Positions 1 to 9,030 of a DNA stretch of 64,000 bases are shown piece after piece (the first letter of the stretch is position 1; the number at the start of each line of letters is the position of its first letter). The notes below the pieces were generated by a model. That model worked only from the letters and a program-made list of their open reading frames with translations, was not told the DNA's origin and made no database searches. A program made the position numbers and the translations under genes. Origin of the DNA: a bacterium SCSIO 12643 (GTDB lineage Bacteria > Bacteroidota > Bacteroidia > Flavobacteriales_G > Salibacteraceae); assembly GCA_024398135.1 (NCBI GenBank), contig CP073750.1, positions 1,922,001 to 1,986,000 of the forward strand, given 5' to 3'.

Positions 1-405
1 TCGAGTACCATCCCAGTTATCAGTTTCTTTACGATCGAGTATAACAACTGTTTTCTTTTTAACCACTTTGTTACTGAAAATGAGATAACCTCCTAACTCT
101 ATTTCCAAATTGGGATTGAAGTTTTCTTCTTCTAAAAGTCCTACGTTAAATAGACTTCTTCTTAAAGTGAATTGTGCTCCCACAAACGATGGCAGTATTT
201 CTACATGCCCCCAAACACCCACATTAAATGAAAGAGGGGCAATTATATCGTGTTGCATCATTTCCAAATGAAGTAGATCGGTATTGATGCTCACCATGGG
301 AGACTTTTTAGTCTCGTTGGAGGTGATCGTATAGTTTATTTGTTGTGATAGCAGTGATGAAAGCGGTACGATACATATGACAAAGAGTGTGATAAATTTT
401 TTCAT
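1..405 (-). CDS. Secreted protein of unknown function, partial (C-terminus off the window)
   Basis: Reading the minus strand from the ATG at 403-405 gives 135 open codons to the window edge with no stop, so the gene is cut at its 3' end. The product starts with a lysine-plus-hydrophobic signal peptide (MKKFITLFVICIVPL) that ends near a Ser-Gln-Gln site. The rest alternates polar and hydrophobic residues with Gly and aromatics, as in outer-membrane or surface beta-rich proteins. I recognise no family. It is divergent from the response regulator at 529, and a 20-bp palindrome lies in the shared upstream region. It could be a target of that two-component system, but this is inference from position only. 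Confidence 0.6.
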   Translation of the reverse strand, partial: MKKFITLFVICIVPLSSLLSQQINYTITSNETKKSPMVSINTDLLHLEMMQHDIIAPLSFNVGVWGHVEILPSFVGAQFTLRRSLFNVGLLEEENFNPNLEIELGGYLIFSNKVVKKKTVVILDRKETDNWDGTR

Positions 406-458
406 GAGAATGCTAATTTTTTGTTTCAACAAAGATTTAGCGCTTTGGGAAGGGTTAC

Positions 459-478
459 AATACGCAAGATTGCGTATT
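459..478. promoter_or_regulatory. 20-bp perfect palindrome between divergent genes, candidate operator
   Basis: AATACGCAA-GA-TTGCGTATT is a perfect inverted repeat centred between 468 and 469, about 50 bp before the response-regulator ATG and 54 bp before the divergent secreted-protein start. The 2-base centre is too tight for a good RNA hairpin, so a protein-binding site is more likely than a terminator, although a T run follows it. NarL/FixJ-type regulators bind inverted repeats, so autoregulation is a reasonable guess. Confidence 0.45.
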
Positions 479-528
479 TTTTAATCGTGGAACTACCGTT
501 TAATTTGTATCCATAAAATTGAACACGT

Positions 529-1173
529 ATGATGAATATTATAATAACCGAAGATTTACCGCAATTGGCTTTGGCTTTGAGAAACAAGGTCGAGTTAGCT
601 CCCGAGTTTAAAGTGAAGCACATGGCAAAGAATGGTAAAGATCTGGTGACTTATTTACAGAAAGATCATCAGGTTGATGTGATTCTAATGGATATTAATA
701 TGCCTATAATGAATGGTATTGATGCGACACGGATTGTATCCGAAAGGTGGCCGGCAATAAAAATTGTTATGTGTACTGTATTTGATGATGAGTACTATCT
801 TTTCGATGCGATCATGGCAGGTGCCAGTGGCTATTTATTAAAAGAAGAGCCTCCGGCAAAAATCCATAAATCTATCTATGAAGCATTAGAAGGTGGTGCA
901 CCAATGAGTGCAGAAATTGCGAAAAAATCGTTGAACCTAATTCGAAAAGGAACTCCTAAGAAGGAAAAGAATATTGCTGAAGAATATAATTTAACAACTC
1001 GTGAGCACGAGATTTTGGTAGCTTTATCAAAAGGTTTGAGTTATGAGCAAATAGCTAGTAATTTGTATATTAGCTACGGTACTGTAAGAAAACATGTCGA
1101 AAACTGTTACCGAAAATTAAGAGTGCATTCTAAGGTAGAGGCCATTAATAAACTCAATACATCTAATGATTAG
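529..1173 (+). CDS. NarL/FixJ-family response regulator
   Basis: This is a 214-residue transcription factor with the usual two-domain layout. The N-terminal receiver domain has the acidic pair near residues 8-9, the phospho-acceptor Asp55 in VILMDINMP, and the conserved Lys in YLLKEE near residue 105. The C-terminal LuxR-type helix-turn-helix (about residues 150-210) has the LTTREHEIL start and the IASNLYISYGTVRKHV recognition region. The stop overlaps the start of the downstream histidine kinase by 8 bp, so the two form a translationally coupled two-component pair. Two ATGs are adjacent at 529 and 532; either could start. The signal and regulon are unknown. The palindrome at 459-478 may be its own operator. 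Confidence 0.93.
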   Translation: MMNIIITEDLPQLALALRNKVELAPEFKVKHMAKNGKDLVTYLQKDHQVDVILMDINMPIMNGIDATRIVSERWPAIKIVMCTVFDDEYYLFDAIMAGASGYLLKEEPPAKIHKSIYEALEGGAPMSAEIAKKSLNLIRKGTPKKEKNIAEEYNLTTREHEILVALSKGLSYEQIASNLYISYGTVRKHVENCYRKLRVHSKVEAINKLNTSND

Positions 1174-2992
1174 ATTTATAATTTTCCTTTTGGTATTAAG
1201 TCCGGTATATGCCGTGGGATCTGATGAAGATGCTAAGCGATTGGATGAATTAGAACAACTGGCCCGAACATCATATCGTACTCAAATTGACTCTTCTATT
1301 TATTATGCGCGTGAGATTACGACATACGATTCGAATGCCTATGATACATCATATGCCTTTGCGTTGAATTGGTTGGGGATATGTTACATGAATAAAGGTT
1401 TATCTGATACTGCAAACATGTGGTTTGAAAAGGCCATTGATTTTGCCCGGAGCAGAAGCATTTTTGATATCGTAAATAAAGCATACCTGAATCGGAGTAT
1501 CAATTACTTTGGTCAGGGAGATTATCAAAAAGCTTTAGATCAAAGTTTTAATGCTTTAGAAAGCTTTCACAAAACCGGAGACACCATTGGAGAAGCGCAT
1601 GCGAGCTATAATATTGCCAATGCGTTTAATCGATTAGAACGATACGAAGAAGCAAAAGAGTACTATCATAAGGCGGAGAAAACCTATCAAAATTTAAATC
1701 CGAAATGGAGCCTGGCTAATGTGTACAATGCCTTGGGTACAGTTCATAATTTTAACGAGGCGTATGATTCCGCTATATATTATTTCAACCAAAGTATAGA
1801 TATAAAAGTCGCTGGTGGAGCTGAAGTCTATTGTGCTTCGGAGTATAACAATTTAGCCAGCATCTATGAAATCCAGGGAGATGTAGAAAAATCAAAGAAC
1901 TATTATATTAAATCGTATCAGGCCGCAGAGTATAGGGGAAATTATGCGGTGATGGGGAATAGTCTCCACAATCTGGGACTTCTGTATTACAACCAAAAAC
2001 AAAATGATTCTGCATTATTCTATATGCAAAAGGTGGTTGAAATATTGGATGTTTATGATGATGAGGAAGAAAAGATGCGGATGTTTCTGTTGTATGCCAA
2101 TATCTGGTCTACAGTAGGGCAATATGACAGTGCATTTTATTATCTCAAAACGGGTAGCATGCTTTCAGATAGTATTCGTGGAGTTGAGGTACAAAAAGAA
2201 GCTGTAGCATTACATAAGAAATTTCAAGTAGCCGAAAAAAATGAAAAGCTGGCGTTACAGAAAGTGGAATTATTACAACAAGAGAAAACCCAGTTTTATC
2301 AGTATATCGCCATTGCGAGTTTGTTAATATTAGTAGGCTTCCTTTTATGGACATATATTCAAAAAAGAAAGAATGATCAGTTGCGTTTAAAAGCCTCTTT
2401 AAATGATGAGAGAAGCCGTATTGCGATGGATTTGCATGACCATGTTGGGGCAGAGTTGACTGTTGTGACCTCAAATTTAGATAGCAGAATTTACACTTCT
2501 GAATATCCGGTAGAAAAGCAAAACTTGGAGGGAGTAGTCGCTCAGGTAAGAAAGATTAGTGAAATTCTTAGAGAAACAGTTTGGTCTATACGAGCGGAGT
2601 CTATTATGGTAAAGCAGTTGGGAGAAAGGATTAGAACATTTAGCGAAAGGTTTTCCGAGGAGTCTATAAAATTAGAAATGCATACAAATTGTTCTGACCG
2701 GGTGTTAACTCCTCAAATCGCGCTGACTTCATATCGCGTCTGTCAAGAGGCTATAACCAATGCATTCAAATACTCAAAGGGAACAAAAATCAGTATCAAA
2801 ATAGAACTTAAATCTCATCAATTGATCTTTTCGGTGGAAGATGATGGCATTGGTTTTAATGTGTCTGAATCTGAAGAAAGAGGTTTTGGATTATATAATA
2901 TGCAACACCGTGTAGAAAAGACAGATGGGGAGTTTCATTTAATCTCCGAAGAAAATAAAGGAACTCAAATTAAGTGGCAATTTTCGGTTTGA
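1166..2992 (+). CDS. TPR-sensor histidine kinase (HisKA_3 type)
   Basis: This 608-residue kinase is the partner of the preceding regulator. An N-terminal signal peptide (about 1-18) is followed by a long alpha-helical sensor of tetratricopeptide repeats (about 60-340; recurring A-x-x-Y-N-x-A and Y-x-x-A-x-x-Y patterns), a coiled coil, one membrane helix near 376-398, then the kinase core. The HisKA_3 dimerisation helix holds the phospho-acceptor His424 in MDLHDHVGAEL. The HATPase domain has the N-box near 531 (NAFKYS) and the G-box near 558 (DDGIGF). The TPR domain would lie in the periplasm, suggesting that it senses a protein or peptide, but no ligand can be read from sequence. The kinase type matches the NarL-type regulator. 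Confidence 0.92.
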   Translation: MIRFIIFLLVLSPVYAVGSDEDAKRLDELEQLARTSYRTQIDSSIYYAREITTYDSNAYDTSYAFALNWLGICYMNKGLSDTANMWFEKAIDFARSRSIFDIVNKAYLNRSINYFGQGDYQKALDQSFNALESFHKTGDTIGEAHASYNIANAFNRLERYEEAKEYYHKAEKTYQNLNPKWSLANVYNALGTVHNFNEAYDSAIYYFNQSIDIKVAGGAEVYCASEYNNLASIYEIQGDVEKSKNYYIKSYQAAEYRGNYAVMGNSLHNLGLLYYNQKQNDSALFYMQKVVEILDVYDDEEEKMRMFLLYANIWSTVGQYDSAFYYLKTGSMLSDSIRGVEVQKEAVALHKKFQVAEKNEKLALQKVELLQQEKTQFYQYIAIASLLILVGFLLWTYIQKRKNDQLRLKASLNDERSRIAMDLHDHVGAELTVVTSNLDSRIYTSEYPVEKQNLEGVVAQVRKISEILRETVWSIRAESIMVKQLGERIRTFSERFSEESIKLEMHTNCSDRVLTPQIALTSYRVCQEAITNAFKYSKGTKISIKIELKSHQLIFSVEDDGIGFNVSESEERGFGLYNMQHRVEKTDGEFHLISEENKGTQIKWQFSV

Positions 2993-3045
2993 TTTTTGAT
3001 TGAGAAATGCCATTAATGTATTGAATTAACCAATTAAAATTAAAG

Positions 3046-3645
3046 ATGATCCAACGAATACTATACGTGATTACCTTATTTCTTAGTTCTACAATTTTAA
3101 ATGCACAAAATGAGACAGTTCCTTTGAAAAAAGTGGAATGGAGTGCTCATGTTTTTGGAAATCCTGAAACCAACTTTTCAAAAGATAGGAAATACGCCAC
3201 GAGTAGTGGTTATCAGTTGAAATATATCATTTATCCTCTGGCACACAGAAATACACGATTTGGTTTGGGGTTTGGATATGAACGTTTAAATACGTCCAAT
3301 ATAGATTCGTTCAGTATTCATGAAAATAGAATTCCTTTGCTAGCGTCAGTTAAGTTTTCCACTAGAGATAATGAACTGTTTTTTGCGAAACTAGAATTAG
3401 GTACTGCAGTTGTTTTCGCTTCTGAAAAACACTATGAGAATGGAGATAAAGGAGTCAATCATAGATCAGACATAGGGGCACCCATCCTTATTTCCGGTAG
3501 TGTTGGAATGACATTAATTCATCGACCGGATAAATACAATATCGGTATAGAGTTGGGATATGCTTATAAGCAATATGGATACAAGCATATCCTGGAATAC
3601 AATGCGAATGCAGTTGTTTTTGGAATATTTGCAGCGTTACCTTAA
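3046..3645 (+). CDS. Secreted, probable outer-membrane beta-barrel protein
   Basis: The protein has 199 residues with a signal peptide (MIQRILYVITLFLSSTILNAQ) cut near Ala-Gln. The mature part has many alternating hydrophobic/polar stretches with aromatic ends (for example LKYIIYPLAHR, GLGFGYERL, ELGYAYKQYGY) and no cysteine cluster, which resembles a small outer-membrane beta-barrel. It follows the two-component pair by 53 bp on the same strand and may be co-transcribed with it. Its stop is only 2 bp from the convergent pgk stop. I recognise no specific family, so the function is unknown. Confidence 0.7.
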   Translation: MIQRILYVITLFLSSTILNAQNETVPLKKVEWSAHVFGNPETNFSKDRKYATSSGYQLKYIIYPLAHRNTRFGLGFGYERLNTSNIDSFSIHENRIPLLASVKFSTRDNELFFAKLELGTAVVFASEKHYENGDKGVNHRSDIGAPILISGSVGMTLIHRPDKYNIGIELGYAYKQYGYKHILEYNANAVVFGIFAALP

Positions 3646-3647
3646 AA

Positions 3648-4841
3648 CTAATCTAAGATCGCTTTTACTCCCGGAAGTTCTTTTCCTTCAATAAGTTCTA
3701 ATAATGCTCCACCACCCGTAGAAACGTAACTCACATGATTTTTTAAATCATATTTGTTTACTGCAGCAACAGAATCACCCCCACCTACAAGTGAATAAGC
3801 ATCACTTTCTGTAGCGCGAACTACTGAAAATGCCACTTGCTTGGTTCCTTCTTCGAATTTATCGAATTCAAATACACCCATTGGACCATTCCATAAAATA
3901 GTTCTGGATTGCTCAATACAAGTTTTATAATGCTCAATAGCATCCGGACCTAAATCCATACCCATCCATCCTTCAGGAATGTTTTTGGTTGCACATTCAG
4001 ATCGATCCGCGTCCGGACCAAAAGCATCCGCTACTGCAGAATCCTCCGGTAAAAGAACGTGTACATTTTTCTCATCGGCCATTTCAAGAACCTTCAACGC
4101 AGTATCCAGATAATCATCTTCTACCAAAGAATTTCCTATATCACCACCTTGTGCTTTAATGAATGTATAAGCCATTCCACCTCCGATAAGCAAGTTATCA
4201 ATCTTATCCAGAAGATTTTCAATAATGCTGATTTTTGAAGAAACCTTAGCTCCACCAATGATTGCTGTAAATGGAGGTTTTGGATCATCCATAACCTGAG
4301 CGACATTGTCCAATTCTTTAGCCATTAAAAGACCAAAAACTTTAGAAGTTGGGAAGAATTGTGCAATAATTGCGGTTGAAGCATGTGCTCTATGCGCTGT
4401 ACCAAATGCGTCATTGACATAAATATCACCTAAAACGGATAATGACTTTGCAAAATCTACATCACCCGCTTTTTCTTCAGAATAAAAACGTAGATTTTCT
4501 AATAACAACACCTCACCAGAGTTTAGATTTTCTGCTAAATTCTCAGTTGCAGAACCAATGCAGTTAGATGCGAATTTCACTTCTCTTTCCAGAAGTTCAG
4601 ATAAATGATTTACAATATGCTTTAAAGAAAATTTTTCTTCAGGACCATTTTTTGGACGTCCCAGGTGAGACATTAAGATTACAGATCCTTCGCTGTTAAG
4701 CACATGCTGAATGGTTGGCAATGCTGCACGAATACGCGTGTCATCCGTAATATTCATGTTCTCATCCAGAGGCACATTGAAATCTACACGGATTAAAGCC
4801 TTTTTACCTTTAAAATCAATATCATTTACTGTTTTCATCAT
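3648..4841 (-). CDS. pgk: Phosphoglycerate kinase
   Basis: This cytoplasmic glycolytic enzyme transfers phosphate from 1,3-bisphosphoglycerate to ADP. Its 397 residues match the usual bacterial length. Hallmarks are the N-terminal RVDFNVP substrate-binding motif (about 18-24), SHLGRPK near 58-64, ENLRF and [13 protein letters not shown] near 140-155, the GGAKVSSK loop near 196-203, [10 protein letters not shown] near 315 and the C-terminal GGGDS and STGGGA nucleotide-site motifs. Two in-frame ATGs occur (4841 and 4838); the second matches the usual MKTV-type start. It is divergent from holB, with 175 bp between them. There is no other glycolytic gene beside it. Confidence 0.97.
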   Translation of the reverse strand: MMKTVNDIDFKGKKALIRVDFNVPLDENMNITDDTRIRAALPTIQHVLNSEGSVILMSHLGRPKNGPEEKFSLKHIVNHLSELLEREVKFASNCIGSATENLAENLNSGEVLLLENLRFYSEEKAGDVDFAKSLSVLGDIYVNDAFGTAHRAHASTAIIAQFFPTSKVFGLLMAKELDNVAQVMDDPKPPFTAIIGGAKVSSKISIIENLLDKIDNLLIGGGMAYTFIKAQGGDIGNSLVEDDYLDTALKVLEMADEKNVHVLLPEDSAVADAFGPDADRSECATKNIPEGWMGMDLGPDAIEHYKTCIEQSRTILWNGPMGVFEFDKFEEGTKQVAFSVVRATESDAYSLVGGGDSVAAVNKYDLKNHVSYVSTGGGALLELIEGKELPGVKAILD

Positions 4842-5003
4842 GTCAATTTTTTTCGCAATTCAATAGTCGTACTTTTTTTAAAAATAGCGAAAGGTTTTTA
4901 ACGGTTTTTATAGGATTTGAACCGATTGTTTAAAATTTATTTTTCTGTTGAAAAACTAGCAATCATGGGCTTGATAAAATGAGTTAAAATAAGGTGTATT
5001 CAC

Positions 5004-5011
5004 TACTTTTG
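5004..5011 (+). promoter_or_regulatory. TAnnTTTG -7 promoter element before holB
   Basis: TACTTTTG matches the Bacteroidota -7 consensus TAnnTTTG and ends 5 bases before the holB ATG. Transcription would begin at or within a few bases of the start codon, implying a leaderless mRNA. No convincing -33 TTTG at the usual spacing was seen. Confidence 0.55.
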
Positions 5012-5016
5012 GCCCA

Positions 5017-6141
5017 ATGCAGTTTGATGACGTAATCGGACATAAAGAACTGAAATCTCGATTAAAAGAGATGATTGATGCAGGACGAATTAGTCATGCT
5101 TTGATGTTTACGGGAAATGAAGGTTCCGGTAATTTGGCAATGGCTTTGGCATTTGGTAGTTACTTATTAGCTAAAAGCAGTCAGGATTTCAATGCCGCTA
5201 TGACCAAATGTGGGAAATTTGTACATCCTGATTTTCATTATTGTTATCCGATTAACCGAACCAAGAAGATTACTGGTTCAAAAATTATGTCCAAGGATTT
5301 TTTGTCTGAATGGCGTGAAGCGCTTTCAAAGAATCCTTATATGTCATCTAGCGAATGGTTGGCGCATTTGGGAATTGCGAATAAGCAAGGGCTGATTAAT
5401 GTGGAGCAGGCACGAGAGATTCTAAAGGATTTAAGCTTAAAACCGTATGAGTCTGAGTTTAAAATCATGTTGATCTGGCTTCCTGAAAAAATGAATAATG
5501 CGACTGCGAATAAATTGCTAAAGATTCTGGAGGAACCTCCGCAAAAAACAGTGTTTTTATTGGTGAGTCAGAATCCTGAACAGCTGATGGCGACCATTCA
5601 GTCTCGTGTTCAGATGATCCATGTAAAACCCATTGGTCAAGCTGATTTAAAAGAAGCTATTGTTCGCAATTTTGAATTAGGTAACGATGAAGCCGAAACG
5701 ATTTCCAAAATATCACAAGGGAATTACCTGGAAGCACAAAAACTGATTAATGATAATGAGGTACGCCAGTTTAATCAGGAGATGTTTATCAAGTGGATGC
5801 GGTTCTTATGGCAAAAGGAGTTTTTAGAGTTGATGCAATGGTCGGAAGTGATCTCAAAATTGGGCCGTGAAAGATTGATGTTGTTCTTTAGATATGGTTT
5901 GCACGTATTTAGAGAAAGTCTGATTATGAATTACGGTTCGTCCGATATCCAGATGACAGGAGGGGCAGAGAAAGGTTTTATTACAAAGTTTTCTCCGTAT
6001 GTGAATCAGCTGAATGCCATTGATATGATTGAACTTTTTGAAGAAGCAGAATATCATATTTCGAGAAATGCCAATCCAAGGATATTGCTGATGGATGTAT
6101 CCCTGAAGATGATGAAATTAGTACGTAAAAAAGTAAAATAA
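5017..6141 (+). CDS. holB: DNA polymerase III subunit delta prime
   Basis: This is the clamp-loader subunit that, with delta and gamma/tau, opens the sliding clamp. The 374-residue protein starts with the typical FDDVIGHKELKSRL segment. The P-loop is degenerate (TGNEGSGN, residues 32-39, with Asn where an ATP-binding Lys would be), as expected for the non-hydrolysing delta prime. The SRC-like arginine-finger region is present as IQSRVQMIHV near 195-203, preceded by the sensor-type stretch LLKILEEPP near 168-176. Of the usual zinc-module cysteines only two remain (in TKCGKFVHPDFHYCYP), so zinc binding may be lost. It begins a plus-strand run with dut 6 bp downstream. Confidence 0.9.
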   Translation: MQFDDVIGHKELKSRLKEMIDAGRISHALMFTGNEGSGNLAMALAFGSYLLAKSSQDFNAAMTKCGKFVHPDFHYCYPINRTKKITGSKIMSKDFLSEWREALSKNPYMSSSEWLAHLGIANKQGLINVEQAREILKDLSLKPYESEFKIMLIWLPEKMNNATANKLLKILEEPPQKTVFLLVSQNPEQLMATIQSRVQMIHVKPIGQADLKEAIVRNFELGNDEAETISKISQGNYLEAQKLINDNEVRQFNQEMFIKWMRFLWQKEFLELMQWSEVISKLGRERLMLFFRYGLHVFRESLIMNYGSSDIQMTGGAEKGFITKFSPYVNQLNAIDMIELFEEAEYHISRNANPRILLMDVSLKMMKLVRKKVK

Positions 6142-6147
6142 GAAGAT

Positions 6148-6585
6148 ATGCTAAATGTAAAGGTGATTAATAAGTCGAAGCATGATTTACCGGAATATGC
6201 TACTGAAGCGGCAGCCGGATTAGATTTAAGAGCAAATATTGATGAGTCGATTATGTTAAAACCTTTGGAAAGAGCATTAGTGAAGACGGGTGTTTTTATG
6301 GAGTTACCTGTTGGATATGAAGCGCAGGTACGTCCAAGATCAGGGTTGGCATATAAAAAAGGAATTACGGTATTAAATTCACCGGGGACTATTGATGCAG
6401 ATTACCGCGGAGAGGTTGGCGTTATTTTGGTAAACCTATCAAATGAACCATTTGAAGTAGTTGATGGGGAGCGTATTGCACAATTGGTGATTGCAAAACA
6501 TGAGCAAATTTCCTGGGAGACCGTTGAAGTTTTGGGAGAGAGTGACCGTGGTGCAGGAGGTTTCGGAAGTACCGGAAAGAAATAG
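6148..6585 (+). CDS. dut: Deoxyuridine 5'-triphosphate nucleotidohydrolase
   Basis: The enzyme hydrolyses dUTP to dUMP and pyrophosphate, protecting DNA from uracil and feeding dTMP synthesis. The 145 residues carry all five motifs of the trimeric family in order: AGLDLRA near 24, RPRSGLA near 62-68, [13 protein letters not shown] near 81-93 with the catalytic Asp, ERIAQLVI near 107-114, and the C-terminal [11 protein letters not shown] arm that closes over the active site. It lies 6 bp after holB and is very likely co-transcribed with it. In other Flavobacteriales dut often sits near flippase genes, which is not the case here. Confidence 0.97.
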   Translation: MLNVKVINKSKHDLPEYATEAAAGLDLRANIDESIMLKPLERALVKTGVFMELPVGYEAQVRPRSGLAYKKGITVLNSPGTIDADYRGEVGVILVNLSNEPFEVVDGERIAQLVIAKHEQISWETVEVLGESDRGAGGFGSTGKK

Positions 6586-6645
6586 ATTACGTATCGATCG
6601 TAGGTGATTCTAATTTGAATGGGGAGTTAATCATTTAAACTCGCT

Positions 6646-6653
6646 TATCTTTG
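6646..6653 (+). promoter_or_regulatory. TAnnTTTG -7 promoter element before rbfA
   Basis: TATCTTTG matches TAnnTTTG and ends 20 bases before the rbfA ATG, in the 88-bp gap after dut. This suggests rbfA and the downstream permease can be transcribed independently of holB-dut. Confidence 0.55.
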
Positions 6654-6673
6654 CATGCGCAAAACAATCATAT

Positions 6674-7012
6674 ATGAGTACTTTAAGACAAGAAAAGGTA
6701 TCGGAGTTATTAAGACGTGAGTTTAGTACGATTATCCAACGAATGGAAGGAGATTTCTTACCTGGGAAGATGACCACGGTGACGACTGTTCGTATTAGCC
6801 CTGATTTAAGTTTTGCTAAGGTGTATGTGAGTATTTTCCCAACTGATGATTTGGCTGAGGATGTAGCAGCGCTAAAATCGTTTGCCCCTCAAATCCGTTT
6901 TGAATTGGGAAAGAGAGTGAGACACCAGTTGAGAATTGTTCCTCAATTTGCATTCTATGGAGATGACTCATTAGATTATGCGGAAGAGATTGATCAACTT
7001 TTGAAAGAGTAG
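6674..7012 (+). CDS. rbfA: Ribosome-binding factor A
   Basis: RbfA is a small KH-fold protein that binds the 30S subunit and helps maturation of the 16S rRNA 5' end. The 112 residues begin with the family signature R-x-x-K-V-x-x-L-x-x-R-E-x-S and continue with TVTTVRISPDLSFAKVYVSI (KH core) and the C-terminal FELGKRVRHQLRIVPQFAFYGDDSLDYAEEIDQLL segment. Length is typical. Its stop is 3 bases before the TTG start of the ABC permease, an rbfA-permease pairing known from many Bacteroidota. Confidence 0.95.
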   Translation: MSTLRQEKVSELLRREFSTIIQRMEGDFLPGKMTTVTTVRISPDLSFAKVYVSIFPTDDLAEDVAALKSFAPQIRFELGKRVRHQLRIVPQFAFYGDDSLDYAEEIDQLLKE

Positions 7013-7015
7013 ATT

Positions 7016-8227
7016 TTGAATCTTCCATTTTTTATAGCCAGACGTTATTTATTCTCTAAAAAGAAGAAGAATGTCATTAACCTAATTTCCATTATATCCA
7101 TGTTTGGAGTGGGAGTTGGTGCGTCTGCTTTAATCATTGTTTTATCCGCATTTAATGGAATCAATAATCTGGTAGAGGGTCTGTACTCGAGTTTTGATGC
7201 GGAGATTCGAATTGAGGTTGTTAGAGGTAAAACGTTTGAAGATACTCCGGATTTAAGACATAAGATTCAGGATCACCCATCTGTTGAAAGTTTGAACAGG
7301 TCGCTTGAAGAAACCGTTTTAATTAAATACAAAGACAGCCAGGCATTTGCAGTAATTAAGGGAGTAGACTCTGTGTTTATTACGCAAAGTGGGTTGGATA
7401 GTTTAATGTGGGCAGGAGAGCCTGAACTTAGAGCCAAAAATGGTAATCCAAAATTGATTGTAGGATATATGGTGGCCGAGCAGTTGGGTTTATTTATACA
7501 TAATGCTTTGCAACCTTTGTTTGTTTATGCGGCAAAAAATACCGGAGGAAACCATGTCAACATTGATAATGCGTTTTATATCGAGCCTATTTCACCTTCA
7601 GGGATTTTTGCTATAAATCAGGATATAGATGCAAAGTACACAGTAGCTCCTTATTCATACGTTGAGGAGCTTATTCAAAAGCCAGGGCAGGTGACTGCAT
7701 ATGAATTGAGGTTAGCAGATAAGAGTGACCCTGAGAAAGTAAAAGAAGAAATTCAGGCCTGGATTGGAGATACATACAAAGTGAAAACAAGATATGAGCA
7801 AAATGAATTGTTGTATAAGACCAATAACACAGAGAAATGGGCCACATTTTTAATTCTGACGTTCATTTTGTTAATCGCTACCTTCAACGTGATTGGATCT
7901 TTAACTATTTTAATTTTAGATAAAAAGAGAGACATTTTCGTGTTAAGAGGGATGGGAGCTACGAAACAAATGATCAAAAGAATCTTTTTTGTGGAAGGAC
8001 TTTTGATCTCTTTGACCGGAGGAGGAGTAGGGCTTTTGTTGGGGATAATATTGGTAGTATTACAGTCGCATTTTGGTTTTATTCCAGTAGAAGGTTTACT
8101 GATTGATCACTATCCTGTAGAACTAAAGTTGATGGATATTTTATACATTATCGGTTTGATTACAGTTATAGGGAGTATCGCTGCAATGTTGCCAGCCAGA
8201 GTTGTTTTAAATAGATTTAAGGCTTAA
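7016..8227 (+). CDS. LolC/LolE-type ABC transporter permease (lipoprotein release)
   Basis: This inner-membrane FtsX-like permease resembles LolC/LolE, which extract lipoproteins from the inner membrane for transfer to the outer membrane. The 403 residues show the N-terminal LPFFIARRYLFSKKK signature, a first membrane helix near 20-45, a large periplasmic MacB-like domain (about 50-265), then three C-terminal helices (about 275-300, 318-345, 370-395) with the FtsX motif DIFVLRGMGATKQMI. The start is TTG at 7016. The rbfA stop TAG lies in frame two codons upstream, and the next ATG would remove the first helix, so TTG (or a rarer ATT at 7013) must be used. The LolD ATPase is not in the window. 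Confidence 0.88.
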   Translation: MNLPFFIARRYLFSKKKKNVINLISIISMFGVGVGASALIIVLSAFNGINNLVEGLYSSFDAEIRIEVVRGKTFEDTPDLRHKIQDHPSVESLNRSLEETVLIKYKDSQAFAVIKGVDSVFITQSGLDSLMWAGEPELRAKNGNPKLIVGYMVAEQLGLFIHNALQPLFVYAAKNTGGNHVNIDNAFYIEPISPSGIFAINQDIDAKYTVAPYSYVEELIQKPGQVTAYELRLADKSDPEKVKEEIQAWIGDTYKVKTRYEQNELLYKTNNTEKWATFLILTFILLIATFNVIGSLTILILDKKRDIFVLRGMGATKQMIKRIFFVEGLLISLTGGGVGLLLGIILVVLQSHFGFIPVEGLLIDHYPVELKLMDILYIIGLITVIGSIAAMLPARVVLNRFKA

Positions 8228-8310
8228 GTATTACGTATCAGGTTACTACGGAATTAAAACAAATTATTACTTTAGAAACTGTATTTACGTAACCAAAAAA
8301 CTTAATAACC

Positions 8311-9030
8311 ATGTTAGCACATATTGACATTGAGAAGGTTTTGTTTTTAGATATTGAAACGGTACCCGAGTATCCAAATTATACCGATGTTCCAGAACGT
8401 TTTCAAAAGCTTTGGGATAAGAAGTCAAAGTCTTTTGTCGGAGAAGAAGAAACATCGGCTGATGTATACAATCGGGCAGGGATCTATGCGGAGTTTGGTA
8501 AGATTGTCTGTATTTCTGTAGGGTTTGTGGCCAGAACATCAGAAGGACTTACACTTCGAATCACTTCTTTTGCCAATGATGATGAATCTATTCTTTTAAA
8601 TGAGTTTGCAACGCTTTTAAATAAGCATTATTACAATATTCAAATGCACCGTTTGTGTGGACACAATGGTAAAGAGTTTGATTTTCCATTTATCGCACGA
8701 AGAATGTTAATTCATGGAATGGCATTGCCTGCATTATTAAATATTGGAGGACTAAAACCATGGGAGAACCCTCATCTGGATACGATGACTTATTGGAAAT
8801 TCGGTGAGTTTAAAAATTTCACTTCATTAGATTTATTGGCGGCCATTTTTGAAATCCCAACACCAAAAGATGATATCGATGGAAGTCAGGTATATGGAGT
8901 ATACTATGAAGAAAATGATTTGGATAGAATTGTGGAATATTGCCAAAAAGATGTGGTGACTCTGGTTCAGGTATATCGAAGGTTGGCGGGGCAAAGTTTG
9001 ATTGAAGAATCGAACATTAAAATGGTTTAA
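8311..9030 (+). CDS. Predicted 3'-5' exonuclease, PolB-like
   Basis: This 239-residue protein belongs to the DnaQ-like/PolB-proofreading exonuclease superfamily (the family often annotated as predicted 3'-5' exonuclease related to PolB). Visible catalytic motifs are ExoI with Asp14 and Glu16 in LFLDIETVPE, ExoII in GHNGKEFDFPFI near 118-129, and ExoIII YCQKDV near 212-217. The strongest acidic residues for two-metal catalysis are therefore in place. It stands alone, without a polymerase domain, between the permease and a convergent membrane gene whose stop abuts its own with no spacer. A repair role is likely from the family but not shown here. Confidence 0.85.
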   Translation: MLAHIDIEKVLFLDIETVPEYPNYTDVPERFQKLWDKKSKSFVGEEETSADVYNRAGIYAEFGKIVCISVGFVARTSEGLTLRITSFANDDESILLNEFATLLNKHYYNIQMHRLCGHNGKEFDFPFIARRMLIHGMALPALLNIGGLKPWENPHLDTMTYWKFGEFKNFTSLDLLAAIFEIPTPKDDIDGSQVYGVYYEENDLDRIVEYCQKDVVTLVQVYRRLAGQSLIEESNIKMV

